DNA of 64,000 nt from Vicia villosa. Its lineage: Eukaryota; Streptophyta; Magnoliopsida; Fabales; Fabaceae. Of this stretch, positions 31,901 through 41,477 are shown one piece after another. The position numbers and the translations under genes are program-made. Positions within the stretch are counted from its first letter, which is position 1; each line of letters opens with the position of its first letter. The notes beneath the pieces were generated by a model. It ran no database searches and was not told the DNA's origin. It was given only the letters and a program-made list of their open reading frames with translations. Location of the stretch: NCBI RefSeq assembly GCF_029867415.1, contig NW_026706183.1, positions 62,001 through 126,000 of the forward strand, written 5' to 3'.

Positions 31901-32482
31901 TATGATATGATGATGATAGTCCCTTTCGATTACTGAGGCGTCCTCTTTGGTTGCCTAAAATGACTGTTCTATCCTTCCCTTAGACTACCTGCCCTCTTTA
32001 TGGCAGGGACAGTCTTATGGCGAACGATAATTTTGACGACCCTTCAACCTCCAATAAAAGGACTTCCTACCCTCTTACGGTATGGATAGCCCTGAAAGGC
32101 TAAAAGAACCTTTTTAATAGGGGTAATTATCTCCTAATTGCTTGCTCTGGTTTAAATCTTTTTCTTACCCTTTATCAAAAACCTTCAAAAAGGCTACACT
32201 TATTTACAAGCTAAAGTCCTTATTTCAAATCTTTTTCTTTATTCACTGCAAACATTTTCCAACATTTCAAAGTGAGCTAAGCATTTAAGAGCCCATGGAA
32301 AACCATGGATGCAAAGGGTGCCTTACACCTTCCCTGTGTATAAATTACCCCTCGAACTCAAAATTTCTTTTAAAAGGTTTTTCCTGTTCTTTTAGCCTTT
32401 CTTTAAATTGGATAAAATAAAAGTTGGTGGCGACTCTTGCTTACCGCGACATTTTCTTTAAAAGTCAGTTCACTGTATTACA
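28938..32482 (+). repeat. Solo LTR of the Ogre family (3545 bp) in integrase
   Basis: Flanked by perfect 5-bp duplication GCGTC (28933-28937 and 32483-32487), with integrase coding sequence on both sides. It starts TTTCATACCCCAAAATTTG (the usual TG apparently changed to TT) and ends GTATTACA, the same end as LTR F where the PBS follows. No internal sequence remains, so it arose by LTR-LTR recombination. TATA-like TTATATATAG near 29788. It carries a tRNA-like module at 30490-30572 and a PBS-core copy at 32428-32437. No gene is seen. Confidence 0.93.
30490..30572 (+). other. tRNA-like Pol III module in the solo LTR
   Basis: A box TGGCTGAGTTGG (30498-30509) matches TRGYNNARNNGG. B box GAGTTCGAATCC (30541-30552) begins 43 bp later. 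A T-run starts ~10 bp on, at 30565. No cloverleaf acceptor stem could be paired, so this is tRNA-derived or tRNA-mimicking rather than a functional tRNA gene. Equivalent modules occur in LTRs C, E and F. Confidence 0.65.
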
Positions 32483-32589
32483 GCGTCCGAGCAAAGATCG
32501 AAAACGAGACGTATTATCTGGAAAACCTGCAAGGAGAAGAACTCGCTCGACCTTTGAACACTGAAAATCTCAAACAATATTACAGCTAA
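32483..32589 (+). pseudogene. pol: Integrase C-terminal end, after the solo LTR
   Basis: Resumes the integrase frame after the solo LTR and its GCGTC duplication. It encodes a YYLENLQGEELARP module and the terminal NTENLKQYYS, ending at TAA 32587-32589. This is the expected C-terminus of Tat integrases. Confidence 0.85.
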
Positions 32590-32648
32590 AACACAGGTGC
32601 GGCCCGGGTACACGCTGAGCACCTAAAGGAATAAAACAAAAAGACAGA

Positions 32649-32674
32649 AGTCCGCTCTCTTAATCGAGCGGACT
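32649..32674 (+). other. Perfect hairpin after integrase, 409-bp-LTR Tat element
   Basis: AGTCCGCTC-tcttaatc-GAGCGGACT: a 9-bp perfect stem with 8-nt loop, 60 bp after the integrase stop. It occupies the same position as the hairpin triplet of element A but has no sequence similarity. Confidence 0.6.
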
Positions 32675-33001
32675 CCTTGTCCTTCGGGGGGGCACGAATA
32701 CCGAGCACTCCTACGTAAACAAGTACCATGTCGGCAGAACACCCCGCTCGCGAGGGGACCGTTCACTCCATGAGGCTCGGAACTCAGCACAACGAAATTC
32801 GAGACTCACCCCCTCGCCATGCACATGTCCCCGGCAATCGACCACAGTTCCACACACTTGGCGATCAATATGTTACAGTCGAGCAAATCTTCCAAATAAG
32901 CAAAATAAAAAAACTGATAAACACACGGAAAACACAACAACAACACTTTATTTATCATTCATAGGAGTTACAAAACAAACACCAAATAAAAACAAAGCGC
33001 T

Positions 33002-33247
33002 TTACTCCGCCCAACGGGCAAATTCCTCCAAATGAAAATACTGATACCAATCTTCATCCCACTCAGTCTCAGAACCATCAGCGTCAACCACGACCCTCGC
33101 CCCAGACGGATGAGCTTGAGCATCCGGGCCCCGGGCCCCCTGGAAACGAGAAGCAGAGCCGGTCGAAACCTTCTTCTTCTCATTCACCTTCTTCCCTCCA
33201 TGATAGCACGAGGTTGAAGAAACCTTTCCTCCCTTAGCGCCATCCAT
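33002..33247 (-). CDS. Small opposite-strand ORF (81 aa), unknown
   Basis: ATG at 33247, stop at 33002. Lys-rich N-terminus (GKVSSTSCYHGGKKVNEKKK), then an acidic, Trp-rich end (DGSETEWDEDWYQYFHLEEFA). No known domain. A TATA box on the same strand (TTCTATAAAAGG, 33289-33300) lies ~45 bp upstream, and an acceptor-like TTTTTACACAG ends just before the ATG. It is either a separate small gene or the last exon of the larger opposite-strand gene upstream. Confidence 0.45.
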   Translation of the reverse strand: MDGAKGGKVSSTSCYHGGKKVNEKKKVSTGSASRFQGARGPDAQAHPSGARVVVDADGSETEWDEDWYQYFHLEEFARWAE

Positions 33248-33288
33248 TCCTGTGTAAAAATGAAGAAAGAAAGGCCCATGAAACCTCC

Positions 33289-33300
33289 TTTTATAGAAGA
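33289..33300 (-). promoter_or_regulatory. Opposite-strand TATA box before the 81-aa ORF
   Basis: TTCTATAAAAGG on the minus strand, ~45 bp upstream of the ATG at 33247. Confidence 0.5.
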
Positions 33301-33542
33301 AGAAGAAGAGGGATAGAAACGCTTGGGAAACGGAAAAAGTAATTAAAGGATAAAGACGTTGGAAACCAACGTCACACCACCCAAGAAATCAGAACACATG
33401 CACACAGACTCCAAGAAACGGGCACAACAAACGATAAACATTAAAAACTAAGTACTTCTTAAGAAAAACGAGCAAAAAGCCCGGGATTGTGCCCAACCAC
33501 GGTCGCGAAGATCGAGCCGATAAAATACTTACAAAACTAAAA

Positions 33543-33560
33543 CGGGGGGCATACCCCCCG
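33543..33560. other. GC-only hairpin between the opposite-strand ORFs
   Basis: CGGGGGG-cata-CCCCCCG, a 7-bp stem with a 4-nt loop, about 110 bp beyond the end of the larger opposite-strand ORF. It could mark or stabilise a 3' end. Confidence 0.5.
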
Positions 33561-33672
33561 AAATAGCATTACAAAAAAAAAGAGGCTCACAGGCCCAACA
33601 CTTAAACACTTAAACACAGAAAAAACTATCATACACCTTCTTCCATCTGCACCTCCTCGGCTTCCTGAGTCG

Positions 33673-34622
33673 CTAGCCTATCCCCAAAGTTCGGAGATAT
33701 GGCCCAGTACCTGCGGTCACCAATTCCACCCCAGGATTCTTCAACTTGAGCTGGGCCACAGTAGAATTATAGGTGTCCTCGGCGGCAGCGACACAATCGC
33801 CCCCCAAGACTCTGATGTACTGGATCAAATCCTCCCGGGTCAAGAGAACCCTCTCCTCCTCCGTCTCATCCTCAGCAGGATCCTGAGATCGACGAAGAGA
33901 GGCCTCCTTCACCGAGAAAGACAACATCGCTCCATACAGAGTCCAAAAGAGCAAAGTGTACTGACCCTGCACGTCCGCAAGAGCATCCTCCTTCGCGGTC
34001 AGCCGAGCCTTCACGGTCGCCAACTCCTCACCCTGCTCCTTCAGCATCTGGTCTCGTTCCGCCAGAGCAGACGTCTTCACCTTAACATCCTCCTCGAGCA
34101 ACCTCACCGCTTCCGCAGACAAGGGCACCGAACGAGCATAAAGGGTAGCCAACTCGAGAACCCGAACCACAACTGAAGCATCCTGCACCAAGAATCTTTG
34201 CCGAACGGAGGGCTCCAAACCTTCAATATAAAGAGATTCAACACGAGGAATGGTCAGAGAAGGTCCTCCCTCAAAGAACCAGGGCTAGAGGAAGCATGAA
34301 GGGATGGTAAAGATATCGTCGGCCTCTTCCTGAGTCAGATCCACGGCCTCGACCCTCTGTCGTTTATGATAGACCAGTGCGTCCGGATCCGACTGCTGAC
34401 GAAGAGGGGAAGAAAGCAATGTGACCGGCCTCAGGGATTCACCCTGGTTAGAAGCCCGCAACGGGGAATCAACAGCAGATGGGGAGGAAGAGGAAGTGCC
34501 CGAGCCCGTCGCCGGAGACCTCTGCACCACATCCAACCTAAGGCCAGCACTCTTCTTGACAATCCCCTTGGCCTTGCTCGCCTTGCTGAGCATCCATTAA
34601 TGACGCGCCCGATCCATCGACT
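33673..34622 (-). pseudogene. Opposite-strand gene, 3' exon (coiled-coil part), one nonsense
   Basis: One minus-strand frame from the acceptor-like TTTTTCTTTACAG (exon start ~34622) to the stop at 33673, interrupted by TAG at 34282-34284. The first part is low-complexity with basic (KASKAKGIVKKSAG) and Ser-rich stretches. The second (from ~34218) is a strong coiled coil (LEEDVKVKTSALAERDQMLK) with an acidic tail (DPAEDETEEERVL). This architecture follows the globular PF04195-like domain in many opposite-strand ORFs of plant Tat elements. It probably belongs with 34760-35686 as one spliced gene. Confidence 0.6.
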
Positions 34623-34759
34623 CTGTAAAGAAAAATAAAAACATGAGGATCAGTCTGTCATAAGATCACTACCAAAAGCTACAACAACAAAATGACAAGT
34701 TAAAATAACAAATCAAAGGGGAGAGGGGCAGATATCCAGATAGGCAAATGTGCCCTCAT

Positions 34760-35686
34760 CAGTCTCACTAGCCAGGATTTCCTTTATACTGATCACGCCC
34801 GGTTCCCTAACGATCTCCCCATCTTCGTCCACAACAGGCTTCCCCTAACGGTCCATTTTGGCGACCGCAGGAAGGCCCTGCACGAAGTTCTGAAGAAGAG
34901 CATAGTCCCCCGCGCATCCTCATCCAAATCCGAAAGTATGGTGATATACTGGTCAGTACCATACCCAAAGTGATCCCGAGACCATAAAAACCTAAACTTA
35001 TGCCTCCGAGCAGTGACTGGCTCCCCAATGTCATTAAGTACTGGACGACCATTGACATCCACGGTCGGAACCCTAGCGAAGCCAATGTCACGGGCCTCCC
35101 AAGAATGAGGACGGATGAGGAAGAAGCGGGGCTTATAACCCTTCAAGGAATCCGAGTAAGAATTGAAAATTTTCTTAGAGTGCTTCAAGGACACCCATCC
35201 AAAGCGACCGTCCCTCACTGTGCATTGCACACAAAATATATTAAAGAACAAAGGTATTGTCGCCCCTATCTTCAGGTGTGAGCAGACCAGCTCAAACTCC
35301 CGGATGAAAGCGATCGAATTAGGGTGAAGCTGCACAGGGGCCACCTCCAGGTGGTTGAGAACGACCATCTGAAACTCTGTAAAAGGCACACGGAACCCCA
35401 TCTCCCGGAAGACTACCTCGTACATGGGGAGAAAATCGGGGGTATATACGTCACAGATACGATCCCCTTCAGCCGGGATGAGAACCGACCACCCATTCCT
35501 GGAGGTATCCCCGTCAGGATCCACGTGGCCCCCAATCTCTGTGAAAATATCCGAGTCATCCTCCACAAAATAACTCTCAATATCAAGCACTTCCTAGACA
35601 ACCCAGGCCGACAGGGGCACCTCCTGTCGGGCTGGGGGAGTAGAGGACGACAAACCCGAGGCTGACGGACGCCCCACTTCGGTCAT
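34760..35686 (-). pseudogene. Opposite-strand gene, 5' exon: 'putative gypsy type transposon' (PF04195-like) domain
   Basis: ATG at 35686 (minus), four codons after an acceptor-like TGTTTCAG. A TAG at 35594-35596 interrupts the frame, which then runs to 34793. The protein has MYEVVFREMGFRVPFTEFQM and LEVAPVQLHPNSIAF, recognisable as the plant 'putative gypsy type transposon' family (PF04195 from memory). Near 34840 a frameshift moves the ending into another frame that stays open to ~34725. Extra ORFs antisense to gag-pol and located between integrase and the 3' LTR are documented in Tat elements; their function is unknown. Two nonsense codons and a frameshift make this copy a pseudogene. Confidence 0.65.
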
Positions 35687-35693
35687 ATTTCAC

Positions 35694-36166
35694 CTGAAAC
35701 ACAGGGGAGAACAGTGAATTTGACAGTTAAATCAAATCCACCCTTCCACCACCGTTCAGAGTGAAAGGGCACACCAACGGTCCAAGGACCAAACGGCCCG
35801 CGACCTTACCCCTCACCAGAAAAACAAAGTCCGAGCAAAAGGGAGACACGCGCCAAACGAAGGGGCAAAGACACACGTTACGTCATAATGACCTACCCTC
35901 CTAGAAAAAATGCTAAAATCACAGTCACGATTGATCAATACTCCCAAACCGTGATCAACAGGCTGAATGGTATCCTCAAGCGAGAGATTCAACCACACAC
36001 AACCGTCAGTGGCAGAGAAATCCTCCGTCTCCACCACCTACCGCTAGCTTCACCCTATATTTTCATCAAAAATCATTCCTAAAAGACCTATCCTAACCAC
36101 ATGCAAACGATTCCTAACAAACATCAAAGCATGAAAAGTCATAAACAAGGCCAAAAATGAACTTAC
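35694..36166 (-). other. Predicted 5' UTR intron of the opposite-strand gene
   Basis: On the minus strand CTACTT|GTAAGT at 36166 is a near-perfect plant donor, and TGTTTCAG ending at 35694 is a good acceptor, seven bases before the ATG at 35686. Both lie between the minus-strand TATA box at 36291-36300 and the ATG. Predicted length 473 bp. Confidence 0.5.
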
Positions 36167-36290
36167 AAGTAGGATTTTCGCGGAAGAAATGAAGAAGAAG
36201 AAAATCACCACAACAAAGCTCTCGGTCGGCAGCGAAGAAGAGAGAACGAAGTAAAGGAATTTGAAAAGTTTGGGGAAAATGGGAACCCTG

Positions 36291-36300
36291 ATATTTATAG
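36291..36300 (-). promoter_or_regulatory. Opposite-strand TATA box, 409-bp-LTR Tat element
   Basis: CTATAAATAT on the minus strand, about 125 bp upstream of the predicted donor. It suggests the opposite-strand gene is made from its own promoter and not from the LTR. Confidence 0.55.
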
Positions 36301-36584
36301 GCTGCTAAAGATATCACATGTGCCACACGTGCAACTCTGTGGAACGGCATGGTCATCATTAACCCTAGCAGCCTAGGAATAGGATAGCCATCAATTCACA
36401 TTAAATACGACACGTCCCCCAACTAACTTTCCTGAAACGACACGCTTCGTGACTCCCGGCCTAACCCTTCCTCTCCCCGGAAGCTTCAGGCACATCCCCC
36501 TCGGATGCTTAGGGCACATGTCCCCAGAAGATCCCCCAGATCAAACTTCCTCTAAGTCGTCACTCCCACGAGCAGAAGCAACGA

Positions 36585-36598
36585 CTTGGGGGGGCTCT
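36585..36598 (+). other. Polypurine tract, 409-bp-LTR Tat element
   Basis: A seven-G run in ACTTGGGGGGGCTC immediately before the 3' LTR start at 36599. Confidence 0.65.
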
Positions 36599-37007
36599 TG
36601 TTCTAGACCGACCCAATCATTATAATTGGGCCTATCCAACCTTCAGCCCAAGGCGCCGTAGACCACGCGTGGCAGCCTCCCCCAGACTGCTCTAGGCAAA
36701 CGCCTAGGACAACCGACCACGAGAGAGCCTCGTGCCCGATAAGCAGTCAGCTCGCGCGTCACCTAAATCTCCGCCTTAGAAGGAGGAGTCAATTCCGCAT
36801 AAGGACACCCTATAAATAGCCCTTTCGCCATAGAGGGCAAGGTAATCTTTTCTTACCCCAAAATTCTCTCACTTTGTTGTACCTTGTGGAACGCATACTT
36901 ACTTTGGCATCGGAGTGCCTTGCAGGTACAACCATTTTTCCCCTTCCAACCGCTCCAGATTTCAAGCATTCTTTGTTGCTGGCCATTTGATCTGCTCGGT
37001 AAGATCA
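36599..37007 (+). repeat. 3' LTR, 409-bp-LTR Tat element
   Basis: TGTTCTAGACC...AAGATCA, same length as the 5' copy, followed by the AAATC duplication. TATAAATAG at 36811-36819. Confidence 0.93.
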
Positions 37008-37939
37008 AAATCCTTTAGAATTCTATTCTAAATGAGTATTATTCTACGATTTTTTTTCTGAACTTCTGGAAAAAATTCTGAGCAAATCGAAACAGTAGTT
37101 TCAAAATTCGACTGACAGGCTGGAAAATTTATTACTGTGCTGCAACCGGAATTGCAACCCTAAAGAAGGAGAAGTAGGAGAAAATATTTTTTGTGTTTGT
37201 GAGAACAGAGAGAGTCTGAGTAAGGGTTAGAATTGTTAGTCCAATTTATCATCATGAATTAGGTTAAAAGAAAAATAATTATAGTAAAACTATGGACCAA
37301 ATCAAAGCCCAAAAACCAATTTGTTTTAATTCTAATAAATAAATTAAATCAAACTAATTTAATAAGATTGACTTGTTCCTAAGTTATAAAAAGTGCTAAA
37401 AATAGGACAAATAAGATTAAAAACTTCCTTTTTGGATTTTTTGAATTTTTTATGACTTTTGGTGATTTTTTGACTAAAAATGCATAAAAAGTTAAAATTG
37501 CTTATTTTAAAAAATGCCTATTTAATTAATACGAAAATTAAAAATAAAATGATAAAAAAAATGATTTTTTTGTGATTTTTTAATATAAATGAAAATAAAA
37601 TTAAAACTATAGTTAGAAACAAATAAAAGAAAAAAGTGATAGAAGTGGGATTCGAACACGAGACTTTGTACTTGCAAGCCTTACCTCCTTAACAATTGCG
37701 CTATATTATTTATTTAAAATAAAAGCCAATTGAAAGTGTATGAAGCATGGGAAAATATTTTGCTATTTATTAAAATATAAATAATTTAAGAGTAAATTAT
37801 TATATTTTAAAATAGACTTAAAATCGAATATTTATAAAATTCAAGACGTCAATGTGAATGACCTCACAATTTTATAAAAAATCCAATTTTGAAATAATTT
37901 GAATATTTGAATATGGTGGGCAAATTTTGGGGTATGACA
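37008..37939 (-). repeat. LTR C, start of an Ogre-family LTR on the minus strand (truncated)
   Basis: Read on the minus strand it begins TGTCATACCCCAAAATTTG at 37939 and continues leftwards. It contains a tRNA-like module (37626-37703). Beyond 37008 the 409-bp-LTR Tat element intervenes; where LTR C stops within 20993-23152 could not be resolved. AT-rich and non-coding. Confidence 0.65.
37626..37703 (-). other. tRNA-like Pol III module in LTR C
   Basis: On the minus strand: A box TAGCGCAATTGTT starting at 37703, B box GTGTTCGAATCCC starting at 37659 (44 bp spacing), A/T tail with TTTTTT at 37631-37636. Of the four modules this looks most like a real tRNA D-arm and T-arm. Confidence 0.6.
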
Positions 37940-39044
37940 AAGATCTTGAATGAAAATTTCTCCAAACCATCTATTCTTGGACCAATTCTAATTCTTGCAT
38001 ATTTTTCTTTTGATCCTAGCCATTTACTCAAATCTTGATCAAGGAAAGGAATTATTCCATAATCATATAATTATCTCATGATTTATTTGACTTTATTTGA
38101 TTTTTAAATGATTAAAATCAAATGTAAATTAAATAATATCATAATAATTAAAATATTTGATCCATGGACTCCCTTTGGGCTTAAGATTTCGTGGATAACT
38201 CAAATTTATAGGCCCATCACTCAAAAGTTGGAATTTTGCTAATTAAGGTTTCACATTTTTCTTGAATTTTAGCCAACTTCTGACAATCATAAATCACTCA
38301 ATATTTATACTATGAAGGTGTTCTAGGACTTTTTAGAAAGCTAAATATGTCCTCTACAATCCACTTTGGAAGCTTTTTTGCATTTGGGGATTTTATCCTG
38401 ATGGTATGGTCCTTGACAAAAAACAGCTTTTTGCAAGCTTCTAGAAGGACCTGTAATGTTTTGACTTATATCTCTTAGCCGGAAGCATTTCTTGACCTTG
38501 GGCCCAACATGAAAGTTGTAGATAATTTAATTTTCTTGAGAATGAGCTTTGGTTGTGGAATTTTTGATGAAGTATGAGATACTTATGGCCAGTCAAAGTT
38601 GGGTTGACTTTCTCCTAGGAACTCTAGTTTAGCAACTTCAAGTTTTGATGATTTCTGAGATTTCCTTGATTAATCATGATCAACCCTTGATCACATGATT
38701 AATTTGACTTCAAAATATTGATGTTGACCAAAAATCGGGAGTTTTGACTGTGGTTTGACCATAGTTGACTTTTAGGTCAAACTAGTCGATTGTTGACCAT
38801 TTGAGCAGTTGAATGAGCAATCTTATAAATCAGGGCTTGAAACATGGAATGAGGATCCTTTGAGGCGTATGAGAGGCCATGAAGTTCTCTTGAGGCATCA
38901 GAAGTTAATTTCACCTTAAGAGAAACAAAACCCTAGTTGTGGGTTGATTGCTAAGGAGAGAAGTAAGTGTCCAATCGTTGCATAGTCTTGGATAACTAAA
39001 GGTCATGTGGCTCAAAATATCATGGGAAAATTTTGGGGTATGAC
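37940..39044 (-). repeat. LTR D, first ~1.1 kb of an Ogre-family LTR on the minus strand
   Basis: Minus-strand reading from 39044 starts GTCATACCCCAAAATTTTCC and follows LTR F from 47146: a CAACTAGGGTTTTGTT block, CTGATGCCTCAA, GGCCTCTCATA, CAAAGGATCC, then TTGACC-rich sequence. It stops at 37940, where LTR C begins, and at 39044 it abuts integrase coding sequence of a different element. Confidence 0.75.
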
Positions 39045-39740
39045 GCCAAGGATCGGTATTTACTGGTCGAAAGATGCAATAATTTGCGAAAGAGATGGGA
39101 TTCAAATTATTTACTTCTACACTTTATTATGCTCAAGCAAATGGACAAGTCGAAGCAGCTAATAAAGTAATAATAGGCCTGATAAAGAAACATGTAGGAA
39201 AGAAACCTAAGAATTGGCATAAAACTTTGGACCAAGCACTTTGGACTTGTCGAACATCACCTAAAGAAGCAACCAACACCACGCCATTCCAGCTCACATT
39301 TGGACATGATGCAGTACTACCAGTCGAAATATATCTGCAATCAGTCAGAATTCAGAGACAAGAAGAAATTCCCCCAAATGTATACTGGGAAATGATGATG
39401 AACGAATTGGTTGATTTGGACGAAGAGAGGTTGCGAGCGTTATAAATGATAAAGAGGCAAAAAGAAAGAGTATCAAGAGCATATAACAAAAAGGTGAAAG
39501 GTAAAGTGTTCGTTAATAATGATTTAGTTTGGAAAGTCATCTTGCCTATGGATCGAAAGAATCAAGCTCTAGGTAAATGGTCTCCACATTGGGAAGACCC
39601 TTTCTGAATTTTGAAAGTATTTTTGAATAACGCTTAAGAGATAGAAGAACTGGCAAAAGATCGTAGGATCTTAAAAGTAAATGGGAAGTACCTAAAAAGG
39701 TACAAGCCAGTCATGTACGAAGTTAAGATTGCGAAAACAT
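39045..39740 (+). pseudogene. pol: Integrase C-terminal fragment of a third Tat element
   Basis: Starts mid-core just after where the second catalytic Asp would be (GSVFTGRKMQ), with TAA near 39076, then an open frame 39095-39445 with ANGQVEAANKVIIGLIKK (the E of DDE) and TTPFQLTFGHDAVLPVEI. After the TAA at 39443 the same frame resumes with MIKRQKERVSRAYNKKVKG and has further stops near 39606 and 39636. It ends with NGKYLKRYKPVMYE. The 5' part is lost at the LTR D junction. Downstream are opposite-strand genes, the same organisation as the 409-bp-LTR Tat element. Confidence 0.8.
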
Positions 39741-40015
39741 AATTGATGAAGACTATCGTTATGGCCAAAATGGCGAAAATTTTGCCAAGATGGTTTCGTT
39801 CTTAACAGATTCACAATACAAAGCAAATAAATAAGAAAAGTTGAAGATGTGATGAATTCTTTAGTTAAACCCAAAAAGATTTCATTGATAGAAACGGCTA
39901 ACGTACATATCTAAGCATAGATTACAAAAAGGCCAACATAGCAAAAGCCTAAACAAGCATTGAAACAATACTAAAAGATAATAAAATAAAAGCCTACAGA
40001 ATCTTCAACATCCCT

Positions 40016-40738
40016 TCAATTAATCCGAAGATTCAAATCCTCCAGATTTAGCAATAGTAAGCTTTCAGCCTCGAAAGCATCAAACGACCCTGTTACACGT
40101 AGGCTTCGTGCTATTCCCAGTTTCAAAAACATGTGGGACAAGAGTCTTCCATAAGGAAGACAGAAAGGCTTACCATGACGAGAAGTCACAACAGCTTCAG
40201 TAAGGTGTTTGAAGATCATCAGGAGGATGTTGATTTTCCGTTTCTGCAAAGCACAAAGCATGAACTGAAGGTCCCACACCATTATGTTCTCTTGATTCTC
40301 TTCTCGTGGGCGAAAGTTACCAACAAGGAGTTGATGCCAGATCCTACCTAGGAATGCTTTAAAGGCATGATCAGGGTTAGCAAAAATGTTCCTTAGAACG
40401 TCAGAAGTGGTCTAGCTGAAGGAGTCATCACAGAGAAGACCAGTATTCTCACATCTCATCACTCTGGAGATAAGATTTGCAGAAATGATGATGCGAGACC
40501 CAGAAACTTCAGAAACGATATTTGTTTTTCCCTCTGGGTCCATTTGAACGGATGCATGCATCCAGAAATCTGCAAGCATATTGGGATATACCGAACCCTC
40601 CAGAATAGTAAGATAGTTCCCTAAGTTCTGAGTGGCGAACATATTGTCTAGATCAACGCCATGTTGATGAAACTCTTCAGCTGAAGATTTGAATTCTTTG
40701 TGAATGGCAGAGATGATGTTGTTAAAGGTTAAAGACAT
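40016..40738 (-). pseudogene. Opposite-strand gene 1 of the third Tat element (plant transposon-protein-like), one nonsense
   Basis: ATG at 40738 (minus), stop at 40016; 240 codons broken only by TAG at 40412-40414. Motifs include GVDLDNMFATQNLGNYLTIL, YPNMLADFWMHASVQ and GSRIIISANLISRVMRC. These resemble the 'putative plant transposon protein' domain (PF20167 from memory; family assignment tentative). A TATA box on the same strand (TATATAAA, 40829-40836) is ~90 bp upstream, normal for a Pol II gene. The gene lies just downstream of integrase on the opposite strand. Confidence 0.6.
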
Positions 40739-41477
40739 TGTTGCTGCAAGAAAGAGAAATGAGAAAGATGAAAGTTTGGTTGAAGAAGTTATGGGAAAAG
40801 TATGAAGAAGTGGCGAAGAACGATAAGGTTTATATAGAGGTTAATTGCCTCGGAGAGTGGTTACGCTTGGGAAGTTTATTGGGCCACGTGTTAATTCCCC
40901 GTGGGAAGATGTATAGTCCGCCGTTTCTAGTCTTGGAAGTTGAAATGTAATCATGAAAACTGACACATGCACGTCTTAATTAGATGTTTTGGAAAAAGCT
41001 GAGTCATAATTAACTGACTAACTATGATTTCTAGAGTTGGAACGTCAAATCAAAGGCGCAATGGCTGTGAAGGGTAATTATGTTGCGTGTATATGCTATC
41101 GAGGCAACAATAATGGCTAAGAAAGGAAGTATATTGAATAGAAAATTGGCTGAGAAAACATTGCTCGTGATATTACATAATAAAAATATATAGTCAAGAC
41201 AAGATGTATATATTTGTTAATGAGTTCGATTACAAAAGAAGGGTAAACAGTCGAAAAGCATTCTAAAAGACTATTACAATTAGTCAAAATCCTCAGGAAG
41301 ATTGTTCTTCATGTTGGAATACTGAGAGGCCAATGTGGACAGACGACGGTCGATTGTGGCTTGCTATTTCTTCAACTCTTCGAACTCCGGCCCCAGCTTC
41401 TGAGCCATTTCGATATGACGAATGCCCACTTGTACCACTTCATCCATCTCTTTTCGTTTTAGTTGTTGGATTTCCTC
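40739..41477. other. Spacer between the two opposite-strand genes
   Basis: Contains the leader and TATA of gene 1 at its left end. The rest shows no conserved ORF and no repeat I recognise. It should hold the 3' UTR of gene 2. Confidence 0.4.
40829..40836 (-). promoter_or_regulatory. Opposite-strand TATA box of gene 1
   Basis: CTCTATATAAACC on the minus strand, ~91 bp before the ATG at 40738. Confidence 0.6.

Larger units (their letters stand above)
23153..37007 (+). mobile_element. Complete but decayed Tat-lineage gypsy element with 409-bp LTRs
   Basis: LTRs at 23153-23561 and 36599-37007 (409 bp each) start TGTTCT and end AAGATCA. They are flanked by a perfect 5-bp duplication AAATC (23148-23152 and 37008-37012). 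Inside: PBS, gag, protease-RT-RNase H, integrase, then ~4 kb with opposite-strand genes, then a polypurine tract. Sense coding is broken by several stops, frameshifts, an RNase H deletion and a mutated RT active site. A solo LTR (28938-32482) sits in the integrase C-terminus. GC content is visibly higher than in the surrounding Ogre LTRs. Confidence 0.95.

Noticed and set aside
20993..37939. One DNA transposon with TGTCATACCCC terminal inverted repeats
   Set aside because: The left end directly follows an Ogre polypurine tract, flanks give no target duplication, and the same terminus starts every LTR of the family, so these are two LTRs in opposite orientation.
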